A DNA stretch of 64,000 bases. Origin: Streptomyces sp. 130 (lineage in GTDB: Bacteria > Actinomycetota > Actinomycetes > Streptomycetales > Streptomycetaceae). Location of the stretch: the NCBI RefSeq assembly GCF_007096885.1, contig NZ_VJNO01000026.1:33661-97660 (forward strand). The letters run 5' to 3'. Each line of letters opens with the position of its first letter. Positions within the stretch are counted from its first letter, which is position 1. Of the stretch, positions 10,796 through 19,208 are shown one piece after another. The translations under genes and the position numbers were made by a program. Under the pieces are notes generated by a model, which saw only the letters and a program-made list of their open reading frames with translations, did not search any database and was not told the origin of the DNA.

Positions 10796-12127
10796 ATGCT
10801 CGCCGCCATGCCTCCCCCAGCCCCCCATTTCGCCCAGCCCGACGACGCCCGTTTCCGGTCGCGCGGCGACGCCTGCCCCGGTGCGCTGCGCCTGCACCGG
10901 GCCGACGACGGGGCGTTGGCGCGGGTGCGGGTGCCCGGTGGTGTGCTCGGCGCGGACCAGGCGGACGGGCTGCGGGAGTTGGCCGGACGGCTGGGCGATG
11001 GTGAGCTGCATCTCACTTCGCGCGGCAATGTGCAGCTGCGCGGTCTGGGTGCGGAGTGCGGGGGCGAACTGGCTTCTCGCATGTACGAAATGGGGCTTTT
11101 GCCCTCCGCGCGGCATGAGCGCGTCCGCAATGTGGTGGCCTCCCCGCTGTCCGGGCTCGACGGGCGCGGCGAGCGGGACGTCCGCCCGTGGCTGTCCGCG
11201 CTGGACGCGCTGGTGTGCGCGAGCGCGGAGGCGGCCGGCCTGTCGGGCCGGTTCCTGTTCGCGCTGGACGACGGGCGCGGCGATGCGGACGCGCTGGGCG
11301 CGGATGTGACGCTGCGGGCGCGGGCGGACGGGGACGCGGAGCTGCGGATCGGGGCGCTGGACGCGGTGGCCCGGATTCCGGGTGACGAGGCGCCGCGTGC
11401 CGCGCTGCTGGCGGCGACGGTGTTCCTGTCCATGGCAGCCGATTCCGGTTCCGGTGCGTGGCGGGTCGCCGAGCTGCCCGGGGGTGCCGGGCCGTTGTTC
11501 GACGAGGTGGTACGGCAGCTGGGCGCGGCCGGGCTGCCGGTCGCCCGGGCGACCGTGCCGGTGCCGGGCGGGGCGCCCCCGGCGCTCGGTGTGGTGACGG
11601 GGGCCGGCGGCACGGCCGCGCTGTCCGTCGGGCTGCCGCTCGGGCGGGCGGACGCGGTGCGGTGGCGGGCGCTGACGGATTTCGCCCGGGACCACGGCGC
11701 CGGCGAACTGCGGCTCACCCCGTGGCGCGGAGTCGTCGTGCCCGGCGTCCGGCGCGAGGAGGCGTCCGAGGCGCTCGACGCGCTGGAGGCGGTGGGCCTC
11801 GTCGTCGGGGACCGCTCGCCGTGGTCCGGGACGGGGGCGTGCATCGGGCGGCCGGGATGCGCGAAGTCCCGTGCGGATGTGCGGGGTGACGCCGCGTCAG
11901 CGCTGCCGGACGCCTCGCGTCCGGGCGCCCTGCCCGTCCACTGGTCCGGGTGCGAACGGCGCTGCGGGCACCCGCGCGGTGCGTGGGTCGACGTCGTCGC
12001 CGGCCCGGACGGCGGCTACCGGGTGTCCGTCGTACGGGACGGACGGCCCGGGGCCCCGGCGCGCGTCGCCGGCGACCCCGCCGCGCTGGCCGACGCCGTG
12101 GCGGCGGCCCGCAGAACCCGTCCCTGA
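10796..12127 (+). CDS. cobG: Precorrin-3B synthase CobG
   Basis: This 443-residue protein resembles sulfite/nitrite reductases and corresponds to the oxygen-dependent precorrin-3B synthase, which makes the ring-contraction substrate in aerobic B12 synthesis. Two ferredoxin-like half domains are visible (about residues 20-80 with LTSRGNVQLRGL, and about 270-330 with LRLTPWRGVVV). The iron-sulfur cysteines are C-x5-C near residue 347 (ACIGRPGCAKS) and C-x3-C near 385 (CERRCGHP). The ATG at 10796 has GGATGAG nine bases upstream; ATGs at 10787 and 10808 are alternatives. It leads a plus-strand run cobG-cobH-cobIJ and is divergent from cobN. Confidence 0.88.
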   Translation: MLAAMPPPAPHFAQPDDARFRSRGDACPGALRLHRADDGALARVRVPGGVLGADQADGLRELAGRLGDGELHLTSRGNVQLRGLGAECGGELASRMYEMGLLPSARHERVRNVVASPLSGLDGRGERDVRPWLSALDALVCASAEAAGLSGRFLFALDDGRGDADALGADVTLRARADGDAELRIGALDAVARIPGDEAPRAALLAATVFLSMAADSGSGAWRVAELPGGAGPLFDEVVRQLGAAGLPVARATVPVPGGAPPALGVVTGAGGTAALSVGLPLGRADAVRWRALTDFARDHGAGELRLTPWRGVVVPGVRREEASEALDALEAVGLVVGDRSPWSGTGACIGRPGCAKSRADVRGDAASALPDASRPGALPVHWSGCERRCGHPRGAWVDVVAGPDGGYRVSVVRDGRPGAPARVAGDPAALADAVAAARRTRP

Positions 12128-12187
12128 ACGGCACACGACAGCTTTTCCCACCCGAGTTTCCCGCCTGCTGAAGAGAGCGACACCACT

Positions 12188-12814
12188 GTGTACGAGTACG
12201 AGAAGGACGGACCGGCCATCTATCGCCAGTCCTTCGCCACCATCCGGGCGGAGGCGGACCTCGCCGGGCTGCCCGCGGACGTGAGCCAGGTCGCGGTCCG
12301 GATGATCCACGCCTGCGGGATGGTCGACCTCGTACGCGACCTCGGCTACACGCCCGGCGCGGTCGCCCGCGCCCGCGCGGCGCTGCGGGCCGGCGCGCCC
12401 ATCCTCTGCGACGTGGCCATGGTCGCCAGCGGGGTCACCCGCAAGCGGCTGCCCGCGGACAACGAGGTGGTGTGCACCCTGTCCGACCCGGCGGTGCCCG
12501 GGCTCGCGGCGGAGCTGGGCACGACCCGCTCGGCGGCGGCCCTGGAGCTGTGGCGGGACCGCCTCGACGGGGCGGTCGTGGCCGTCGGGAACGCGCCGAC
12601 CGCCCTGTTCCGGCTGCTGGAGATGATCGAGGAGGGGGCCCCGCGCCCCGCCGCCGTCATCGGTGTGCCGGTCGGGTTCGTCGGCGCCGCCGAGTCCAAG
12701 GACGCCCTGGCCGCCCACCCGTCGGGGCTCGACCACCTGATCGTGCGCGGCCGGCGCGGCGGGAGCGCCATCGCCGCCGCCGCGCTCAACGCCATCGCCA
12801 GCGAGGAAGAATGA
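12188..12814 (+). CDS. cobH: Precorrin-8X methylmutase CobH
   Basis: This 208-residue enzyme moves a methyl group from C-11 to C-12 of precorrin-8X to give hydrogenobyrinate. The length and the blocks RMIHACGMVDL (with the family's active-site histidine), PILCDVAMVASG and GNAPTALFRLLE are those of CobH/CbiC. It starts at GTG 12188, sixty bases after cobG, and its TGA overlaps the ATG of cobIJ by four bases, so the two are probably translationally coupled. Confidence 0.95.
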   Translation: MYEYEKDGPAIYRQSFATIRAEADLAGLPADVSQVAVRMIHACGMVDLVRDLGYTPGAVARARAALRAGAPILCDVAMVASGVTRKRLPADNEVVCTLSDPAVPGLAAELGTTRSAAALELWRDRLDGAVVAVGNAPTALFRLLEMIEEGAPRPAAVIGVPVGFVGAAESKDALAAHPSGLDHLIVRGRRGGSAIAAAALNAIASEEE

Positions 12815-14343
12815 CCGTGAGCCAGCAGACGACGGGCCGGCCGGGCGAGCGGCGGACGGGCCGGCTCTACGGGGTCGGGCTCGGCCCCGGCGACCCGGCG
12901 CTGATGACCCTGCGCGCGGTGGAGGCCATCGCCGAGGCGGACGTCGTCGCCTACCACAGCGCCCGGCACGGCCGGTCCATCGCCCGGTCCATCGCGGCGG
13001 AGCACCTGCGCGCCGACCACATCGAGGAGGCCCTGGTCTATCCGGTCACCACGGAGACCACGGACCACCCGGGCGGCTACCGGGGCGCGATGGAGGACTT
13101 CTACACCGAGGCGGCGGCCCGGCTCGCGGACCACCTGGACGCGGGGCGCACGGTCGCCGTGCTCGCCGAGGGCGACCCGATGTTCTACGGCTCGTACATG
13201 CACATGCACAAGCGGCTGGCCGACCGCTACCCGGCCGAGGTGATCCCCGGGGTGACCTCGGTCAGCGCCGCCGCCGCGCGGCTCGGGACCCCGCTCGCGG
13301 AGGGCGAGGAGGTCCTGACGATCCTGCCGGGCACCCTGCCCGAGGAGGAGCTGACCGCCCGGCTGGCCGCGACCGACGCCGCCGTCGTGATGAAGCTCGG
13401 CCGGACGTTCCCCGCCGTGCGCCGCGCGTTCGAGGCGTCGGGCCGGCTGCCCGAGGCCCGCTATGTGGAACGCGCCACGATGGCCGGGGAGCGGCTGGGC
13501 GTGCTCGCGGACACGGACGCGGACTCGGTGCCGTACTTCGCGGTCGCCGTGCTGCCGAGCCGGATCGACGCCCGCCCGGAGCGCTCCCCGGGCGACGGTG
13601 AGGTGGCGGTCGTCGGCACCGGCCCGGCCGGGCCGCTGTGGCTGACGCCCGAGACGCGCGGGGCGCTGGCCGAGGCGGACGACCTGGTCGGCTACACGAC
13701 CTATCTGGCCCGGGTGCCGGTCCGGCCCGGGCAGGTCCGGCACGGCTCGGACAACAAGGTGGAGTCGGAGCGGGCGGAGTTCGCGCTCGACCTGGCCCGG
13801 CGCGGGCGGCGGGTCGCCGTGGTGTCCGGCGGCGACCCGGGGGTCTTCGCGATGGCGACGGCGGTCCTCGAAGTCGCGTCGCGCGAGGAGTACGCGGAGG
13901 TGCCGGTGCGGGTGCTGCCGGGGGTGACGGCGGCGAACGCGGCGGCGGCCCGGGCGGGTGCGCCGCTGGGCCACGACTACGCGGCGATCTCGCTGTCGGA
14001 CCGGCTCAAGCCGTGGGAGGTCATCGCGCGCCGGCTGTCCGCCGCCGCCTCGGCGGACCTGGTGCTCGCGCTGTACAACCCCGGTTCGCGGAGCCGGACC
14101 TGGCAGGTCGGGAAGGCGCGGGACCTGCTCCTCGAACACCGCTCCCCCGACACGCCGGTGGTCCTCGGCCGGGACGTCGGCGGGCCGGGCGAGAGCGTAC
14201 GGACGGTGCGCCTCGGCGACCTCGATCCGGCCGAGGTGGACATGCGCACGATCCTGATCGTCGGGTCCTCGCAGACCCGGTGGGGGCGGCGGGGCGACGG
14301 CACGCAGATCGTGTGGACGCCGCGCCGCTACCCGGAGAGCTGA
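12811..14343 (+). CDS. cobIJ: Fused precorrin-2 C20-methyltransferase / precorrin-3B C17-methyltransferase (CobI-CobJ)
   Basis: This 510-residue chain joins two SAM-dependent tetrapyrrole methylases. The N-terminal half (about 15-255, LYGVGLGPGDPALMTLRAVE ... EGDPMFYGSYMH) is CobI, which methylates precorrin-2 at C-20. The C-terminal half (about 262-500, VAVVGTGPAGPLWLTPE ... SGGDPGVFAMA ... YNPGSRSRTWQ) is CobJ, which methylates C-17 and drives ring contraction. The fusion is typical of actinobacteria and may channel the unstable precorrin-3 intermediates, with CobG acting between the two steps. Its start overlaps cobH by four bases; its 3' end overlaps convergent cobK by 16 bases. Confidence 0.94.
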   Translation: MTVSQQTTGRPGERRTGRLYGVGLGPGDPALMTLRAVEAIAEADVVAYHSARHGRSIARSIAAEHLRADHIEEALVYPVTTETTDHPGGYRGAMEDFYTEAAARLADHLDAGRTVAVLAEGDPMFYGSYMHMHKRLADRYPAEVIPGVTSVSAAAARLGTPLAEGEEVLTILPGTLPEEELTARLAATDAAVVMKLGRTFPAVRRAFEASGRLPEARYVERATMAGERLGVLADTDADSVPYFAVAVLPSRIDARPERSPGDGEVAVVGTGPAGPLWLTPETRGALAEADDLVGYTTYLARVPVRPGQVRHGSDNKVESERAEFALDLARRGRRVAVVSGGDPGVFAMATAVLEVASREEYAEVPVRVLPGVTAANAAAARAGAPLGHDYAAISLSDRLKPWEVIARRLSAAASADLVLALYNPGSRSRTWQVGKARDLLLEHRSPDTPVVLGRDVGGPGESVRTVRLGDLDPAEVDMRTILIVGSSQTRWGRRGDGTQIVWTPRRYPES

Positions 14344-15086
14344 TCCGTCAGCCAGGCCAGGGCGGCTTCCGGGGAGCCGGCCACCGCGCCTCCCTCGGGG
14401 ACCGGTGGCCGGCGGACCACGACCACGGGGATGCCGGCCTCGCGGGCGGCGGTCAGCTTGGGGGCCGTCGCGGCGCCGCCGCTGTCCTTGGTGACGAGGA
14501 CGTCGATCCGGTGGCGGCGGATCAGCTCGCGCTCGCCCTCCAGGGTGAAGGGGCCCCGGTCGAGCAGGACCTCCATCCGGGCCGGGTGCGGCGGCTGCGG
14601 GGCGTCCACGGACCGCGCCAGGAACCACAGGTCGTCCAGGTCCGCGAAGGCGGCGAGCCCCATGCGGCCCGTGGTGAGGAAGACGCGCCGCCCCAGCGCG
14701 GGCAGCGCCCCGGCCGCCTCGGCCAGGGAGCCGGCCGGGTGCCAGTCGTCACCGGCACCGGGCACCCAGCCGGGCCGGCGCAGCATGAGCAGGGGAACAT
14801 GGGCCGCGGCGGCTGCGGCGGCCGCGTTGAAGGTGATCGTCCCGGCGAAAGGATGGGTGGCGTCGATGAGCGCGCGCACCCGGTGCGAGCGGAGCCAGTC
14901 CGCCAGCCCGTCGGCTCCGCCGAAGCCGCCGACCCGGACCTCTCCGGGCGGCGGCTTCGGCCGGGCCACCCGGCCCGCGAGGGAGCTGGTGACCCTGCTT
15001 CCGGCGGGCAGCTGGGCCACCAGCAGCTCGGCGAGACGGCGGGCCTCCGTCGTCCCGCCCAGAATCAGTACGTGCACGGGGACCAT
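14328..15086 (-). CDS. cobK: Precorrin-6A reductase CobK
   Basis: This 252-residue protein carries the CobK/CbiJ start VLILGGTTEARRLAELL and the conserved DATHPFAGTITFNA segment. It reduces the macrocycle of precorrin-6A with NADPH. Two starts are possible: the ATG at 15086 and the GTG at 15077 three codons later. The ATG lies two bases away from the divergent cbiD start, so the two 5' regions must overlap and each promoter would lie inside the other gene. Its 3' end overlaps cobIJ tail to tail by 16 bases. Confidence 0.93.
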   Translation of the reverse strand: MVPVHVLILGGTTEARRLAELLVAQLPAGSRVTSSLAGRVARPKPPPGEVRVGGFGGADGLADWLRSHRVRALIDATHPFAGTITFNAAAAAAAAHVPLLMLRRPGWVPGAGDDWHPAGSLAEAAGALPALGRRVFLTTGRMGLAAFADLDDLWFLARSVDAPQPPHPARMEVLLDRGPFTLEGERELIRRHRIDVLVTKDSGGAATAPKLTAAREAGIPVVVVRRPPVPEGGAVAGSPEAALAWLTDQLSG

Positions 15087-15088
15087 CC

Positions 15089-16204
15089 ATGAGTGAGGCG
15101 AAAGGCGGGCGCGGCGCCCAACTCAAGCACACCGGTCTGCGGCCCGGCTGGACGACCGGTGCCTGCGCGACGGCCGCCGCGACGGCCGCGTACACGGCGC
15201 TGCTGAGCGGGGACTTCCCGGACCCGGTGACGATCACGCTGCCCCGGGGCCAGACCCCGGCGTTCGCGCTGGCCGTGGAGGAGCTGGGCGACGGGCGGGC
15301 GACGGCGGGCGTGGTCAAGGACGCGGGCGACGACCCCGACGTGACGCACGGCGCCCTGGTGCGGGTGAGCGTGCGGGCGCTGCCGCCGGGCTCGGGCGTG
15401 GTGTTCCGGGCCGGGCCCGGGGTGGGCACGGTGACGCTGCCGGGGCTGCCGCTGGACGTCGGCGAACCGGCGGTGAACCCGGTGCCGCGTCAGATGATCC
15501 GGGACCACCTCGCGCGGGTCGCTGCGGCGCACGGCGGGTCCGGGGACGTCGAGGTGACGATCGGCGTGGACCACGGCGAGGAGATCGCCCGCTCCACCTG
15601 GAACCCGCGCCTGGGCATCCTGGGCGGCCTGTCGATCCTCGGCACGACCGGGGTCGTGGTGCCGTACTCCTGCTCGGCGTGGATCGACTCGATCCGCCGG
15701 GGCGTGGACGTGGCGCGCGCGGCGGGGCACACCCATGTCGCCGGGTGCACGGGCTCCACCTCGGAGAGGACGGTGGTCGCCGAGTACGGGCTGCCGGAGA
15801 TCGCGCTGCTGGACATGGGGGACTTCGCGGGCGCGGTCCTCAAATACGTGCGCCGCCACCCGGTGGACCGGCTCACCGTGTGCGGCGGGTTCGCCAAGCT
15901 GTCGAAGCTCGCCGCCGGCCATCTGGACCTCCACTCGGGGCGCTCCCAGGTCGACAGGGCGTACCTGGCGGAGCTGGCCCGGCGCGGCGGTGCCGGCGAG
16001 GCCCTGGCCGCCGAGATCGCCGTCGCCAACACCGGTCTGGCCGCGCTGCGGTTGTGCCAGGCGGGCGGGGTGCCGCTGGGCGATCTGGTGGCCGTTGCCG
16101 CGCGGGACCAGGCGCTGTCGGTGCTGCGGGGCGCGCCGGTGGCGGTGGACGTGATCTGCATCGACCGGGCGGGGACCGTGGTCGGGCGCAGCCCCGTACG
16201 CTGA
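15089..16204 (+). CDS. cbiD: Cobalt-precorrin-5B (C1)-methyltransferase CbiD
   Basis: This 371-residue protein shows the CbiD hallmarks: LRPGWTTGACATAAATAAY at the N-terminus, a central CTGSTSE segment and GFAKLSKLAAGHLDLHS. CbiD methylates C-1 and releases the C-20 fragment as acetaldehyde in the anaerobic route. Here it sits among aerobic-route genes (cobG, cobN) and no CobF is seen, so it presumably replaces CobF. The weak GGGGA six bases upstream of the ATG is the only ribosome site. Its end faces cobM, 20 bp away, with a CCCGCCCGGGCGGG palindrome between them. Confidence 0.93.
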   Translation: MSEAKGGRGAQLKHTGLRPGWTTGACATAAATAAYTALLSGDFPDPVTITLPRGQTPAFALAVEELGDGRATAGVVKDAGDDPDVTHGALVRVSVRALPPGSGVVFRAGPGVGTVTLPGLPLDVGEPAVNPVPRQMIRDHLARVAAAHGGSGDVEVTIGVDHGEEIARSTWNPRLGILGGLSILGTTGVVVPYSCSAWIDSIRRGVDVARAAGHTHVAGCTGSTSERTVVAEYGLPEIALLDMGDFAGAVLKYVRRHPVDRLTVCGGFAKLSKLAAGHLDLHSGRSQVDRAYLAELARRGGAGEALAAEIAVANTGLAALRLCQAGGVPLGDLVAVAARDQALSVLRGAPVAVDVICIDRAGTVVGRSPVR

Positions 16205-16224
16205 CCCGCCCGGGCGGGCCGCGG

Positions 16225-16974
16225 TCAGCAGGTGTGGCGGTCGCGGGCGGGCGAGTAGAGGTGGCTGTCGTGGAACTGCTCGGCGCCCAGGGTGCGGCCG
16301 ACCATGATCACGGCGGTGCGGATGACTCCCTGGGCCTTCACCTGTGCGGCGATGTCGTCCAGGGTGCCGCGCAGGACGAGTTCGTCGGGGCGTGAGGCCA
16401 TCGCGACGACGGCGGCCGGGCAGTCCGCCCCGTAGTGCGGCAGCAGCTCCTCGACGACGCGTTCCACGTAGCGGGCCGCGAGGTGCAGGACGATCAGCGC
16501 GCCGCTGCGGCCGAGGGTGGCCAGGTCCTCGCCCTCCGGCATGGCGGTGGCCCGCTGGGCGATCCGGGTCAGGATGACGGTCTGGCCGACGGTCGGCACG
16601 GTCAGCTCGCGCTTGAGGGCCGCCGCGGCGGCGGCGAACGCGGGCACGCCCGGGACCACCTCGTACGGCACGCCGGCCTCGTCCAGGCGCCGCATCTGCT
16701 CGTTGACCGCGCTGAACACCGAGGGGTCGCCGGAGTGCAGCCGCGCCACGTCGTGGCCGGCCCGGTGCGCGGCGACGAGTTCGGCGGTGATGGCGTCGAT
16801 GTCGAGCTGCGCGGTGTCCACCAGGCGGGCGTCGTCCGGGCACTCGGCCAGGAGTTCGCGGGGCACCAGGCTGCCCGCGTACAGGCACACCCGGCAGGCG
16901 GCGAGCGTGCGCGCGCCGCGCACCGTGATCAGGTCGGCGGCGCCGGGGCCCGCGCCGATGAAGTACACGGTCAT
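16225..16974 (-). CDS. cobM: Precorrin-4 C11-methyltransferase CobM
   Basis: This 249-residue SAM-dependent tetrapyrrole methylase has the class signature VYFIGAGPGAADLITVRGARTL, LHSGDPSVFSAVNEQ and TRIAQRATAMPEGE of CobM/CbiF, which methylates C-11 of precorrin-4. The ATG at 16974 overlaps the TGA of cobL (ATGA), indicating coupled translation; the frame further 5' lies inside cobL. The C-terminal HDSHLYSPARDRHTC is usual for the family. Confidence 0.95.
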   Translation of the reverse strand: MTVYFIGAGPGAADLITVRGARTLAACRVCLYAGSLVPRELLAECPDDARLVDTAQLDIDAITAELVAAHRAGHDVARLHSGDPSVFSAVNEQMRRLDEAGVPYEVVPGVPAFAAAAAALKRELTVPTVGQTVILTRIAQRATAMPEGEDLATLGRSGALIVLHLAARYVERVVEELLPHYGADCPAAVVAMASRPDELVLRGTLDDIAAQVKAQGVIRTAVIMVGRTLGAEQFHDSHLYSPARDRHTC

Positions 16975-18245
16975 CTGTCGTCTCCTGAGGGTTGTGCGGG
17001 GGCCGTTGCGGGGTCCGTGGGCTTGCGTACGGACCACTGGGTGACGGGCATGGCCTGGCGCCAGCCGGTGAACGTGCCGACGGGCACGGCGTGCGACACG
17101 GCGAGGCGGACCAGCTCACCGCCGTGCGCCTTGTGCCGGGCCGCGAGCAGCGCCTCGGACTCCAGGGTGACCGTGTTGGCGACCAGCCGGCCGCCGGGCG
17201 GGAGCGCGGCGAGGCAGGTGTCGAGGAGGCCGGGGGCGGTGAGGCCGCCGCCGATGAACACGGCGTCCGGAGCGGGCAGTTTGGCCAGGACGCCGGGCGC
17301 GCGGCCGGTGACGACGCGGAGGCCGGGCACGCCGAGCCGGTCGGCGTTGGCCGCGATGCGCGCCGCGCGGACGGGGTCGCGTTCGACGGTGACGGCCCGG
17401 CAGGACGGGTGGACGCGCATCCACTCGATCGCGACGGAGCCGGAGCCGCCGCCGATGTCCCAGAGGAGTTCGCCGGGGGCGGGGGCGAGCACGCCGAGCG
17501 TGACGGCCCGGACGTGACGCTTCGTCAGCTGCCCGTCGTGGTCGTACGCCTCGTCCGGCAGGCCCGGTACGGCGCCGAGGCGCAGCGCCCCCGGGGCGGC
17601 CCGGCACTCGACGGCGACGACGTTGAGCGGGTCCCCTGCGGGGTGGTCCCAGGTGTCCGCCGTGCCCTCGGCGCACGCCTCGTCCTCGCCGCCGAGCTGT
17701 TCCAGGACCCGCATGCGGCTGGGGCCGAAGCCGTGGTCGCGCAGCAGTGCGGCGACGGTGGCCGGGGTGGTGGCGTCGGCGCTGAGGACGAGGAGCCGGC
17801 GTCCGTCGTGCAGGGCGGCGGCCAGCCGGGCGGCGGGGCGGCCGACGAGGGTGACGACCTCGGTGTCCTCCACCGGCCAGCCGATCCGGGCGCAGGCGTA
17901 GGAGACGGAGGAGGGGTGCGGCAGGACGTGCGGCCGTCCGGCGCCCAGGACTTCGGTGAGGGCCCGGCCGATCCCGTAGAACATGGGGTCGCCGCTGGCG
18001 AGGACGGCGATGCGGCGGCCCGCGTGCGCGGCGAGCAGACCGGGGACGGCGGGGCGCAGGGGTGAGGGCCAGGGCACGCGGGTGCCCGCGCACTCGGGTG
18101 GCAGGAGGCCGAGTTGCCGGTCGGCGCCGATGAGGACCTGGGCGTCCGTCAGTGCCGCACGCGCCGGTCCGGTGAGCCCGGCCCAGCCGTCGGCGCCGAT
18201 CCCGACCACGGTGACTGCGGGCGGACGGGGGTGCTCGGGGGTCAC
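16971..18245 (-). CDS. cobL: Precorrin-6Y C5,15-methyltransferase (decarboxylating) CobL
   Basis: This 424-residue two-domain enzyme joins a CobL/CbiE-type methylase (about 10-215, VGIGADGWAGLTGPARAAL ... ASGDPMFYGIGRAL) to a CbiT-type domain with a Rossmann SAM site (about 235-400, LLWDIGGGSGSVAIEW). It methylates C-5 and C-15 and removes the acetate side-chain carboxylate. It starts at GTG 18245. Its stop overlaps the cobM start by four bases. It is divergent from modA; no second B12 riboswitch was recognised in the 165 bp between them. Confidence 0.95.
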   Translation of the reverse strand: MTPEHPRPPAVTVVGIGADGWAGLTGPARAALTDAQVLIGADRQLGLLPPECAGTRVPWPSPLRPAVPGLLAAHAGRRIAVLASGDPMFYGIGRALTEVLGAGRPHVLPHPSSVSYACARIGWPVEDTEVVTLVGRPAARLAAALHDGRRLLVLSADATTPATVAALLRDHGFGPSRMRVLEQLGGEDEACAEGTADTWDHPAGDPLNVVAVECRAAPGALRLGAVPGLPDEAYDHDGQLTKRHVRAVTLGVLAPAPGELLWDIGGGSGSVAIEWMRVHPSCRAVTVERDPVRAARIAANADRLGVPGLRVVTGRAPGVLAKLPAPDAVFIGGGLTAPGLLDTCLAALPPGGRLVANTVTLESEALLAARHKAHGGELVRLAVSHAVPVGTFTGWRQAMPVTQWSVRKPTDPATAPAQPSGDDR

Positions 18246-18349
18246 GGACGGTACCTCGGGTCTCGGGGGCTTGCGCGCACCCGCACTCTACTGGCCGGTC
18301 ACGGGCGGCCCGGAGGCGGCTGGGAGCTTCCTCCAGGCGGAGCCGCACC

Positions 18350-18410
18350 TGCCATGTGTTTTCCGATGGAAAGCTGTAAATGCCATGTGATCACCCCTAC
18401 GCTTTGGCAC
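18350..18410 (+). promoter_or_regulatory. Putative modA promoter with 9-bp direct repeats
   Basis: TGCCATGTG occurs at 18350-18358 and again at 18381-18389, 31 bp (about three helical turns) apart. A possible -10 element TACGCT (18398-18403) lies seven bases before the modA ATG at 18411, which has no ribosome site and may therefore be leaderless. The second repeat would lie between the -35 and -10 positions, as expected for a repressor site. The stretch is less GC-rich than its surroundings. No regulator gene was identified. Confidence 0.35.
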
Positions 18411-19190
18411 ATGCTGTTCTCCATGACTCCTGCTTCCACTCAGCGGCGCGCCGCCGCCGCCCTCGTCGTCGTGGGCCTGCTCACCCCCCTCACCGCGTGC
18501 GGCGGCGACGGCACCGAAGACACGAGCACCCGCCTCACCGTCCTTGCCGCGTCCTCGCTCACCGATGTGTTCGAGGAGGCGGGCGCGGCGTACGAGAAGG
18601 AGCACCCGGGCACCGAGGTGACGTTCTCCTTCGCCGGGTCGCAGGAGCTGGCCGCGCAGGTCGGGCAGGGTGCCCCCGCCGACGCGCTGGTCACGGCCGA
18701 CACGAAGACGATGGACGGGCTGAAGTCGGACACCGGCACACCGGTCGTCATCGCGAAGAACCGTCTCGTCATCGCCACCGGCAAGGGCAACCCGGAGAAG
18801 GTCGAGAGCCTCGAGGACCTCGCGGACAAGCGGCTGAAGGTGGTCCTCGCCGCGCCCGAGGTGCCGGTGGGGCGGTACAGCAGGCAGATCCTGGACGCGC
18901 AGAGGATCACCGTGAAACCGGTCTCGCAGGAGCCCAACGTGCGCGCGGTGCTCAGCAAGGTCGAGCTGGGCGAGGCGGACGCCGGGCTGGTCTACCGCAC
19001 CGATGTCGCCTCGGCCGCGGGCAAGGTCGGCTCGGTCGACATCCCGGACGAGCAGAACGCCGTCGCCTCGTACCCGGCGGCGACCCTGAGGACCAGCGAG
19101 CACGCCGCGGCGGCCGAGGCGTTCGTAAAGTGGCTGTCCTCGCCCGAGGCACAAAAGATCCTGACCGGTGCGGGCTTCCAGCAGCCGTAG
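18411..19190 (+). CDS. modA: Molybdate ABC transporter substrate-binding lipoprotein ModA
   Basis: The 259-residue product begins with a lipoprotein signal (hydrophobic core and LTAC, with C30 as the lipidated residue). The mature part is the ModA fold: LTVLAASSLTDVFEEAGAAYEKEHPG, FSFAGSQELAAQVGQGAPADALVTAD and RLVIATGKGN, which bind molybdate or tungstate outside the membrane. ATGs at 18411 and 18423 are both possible; neither has a ribosome site. The fused permease/ATPase gene starts 18 bp after the stop. Molybdate uptake fits the molybdenum-dependent nitrate reductase that faces this operon. Confidence 0.93.
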   Translation: MLFSMTPASTQRRAAAALVVVGLLTPLTACGGDGTEDTSTRLTVLAASSLTDVFEEAGAAYEKEHPGTEVTFSFAGSQELAAQVGQGAPADALVTADTKTMDGLKSDTGTPVVIAKNRLVIATGKGNPEKVESLEDLADKRLKVVLAAPEVPVGRYSRQILDAQRITVKPVSQEPNVRAVLSKVELGEADAGLVYRTDVASAAGKVGSVDIPDEQNAVASYPAATLRTSEHAAAAEAFVKWLSSPEAQKILTGAGFQQP

Positions 19191-19208
19191 CGTGGACAAG
19201 GAACGCCG

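Noticed and set aside
10486..11844. N-terminal extension of cobN over 453 codons
   Set aside because: It is the mirror of cobG, crosses the B12 riboswitch, and lacks any similarity to CobN.
15081..15091. Sequencing error at the cobK/cbiD junction because the two starts are only two bases apart
   Set aside because: Both proteins begin at the expected family position, so the back-to-back starts look genuine.
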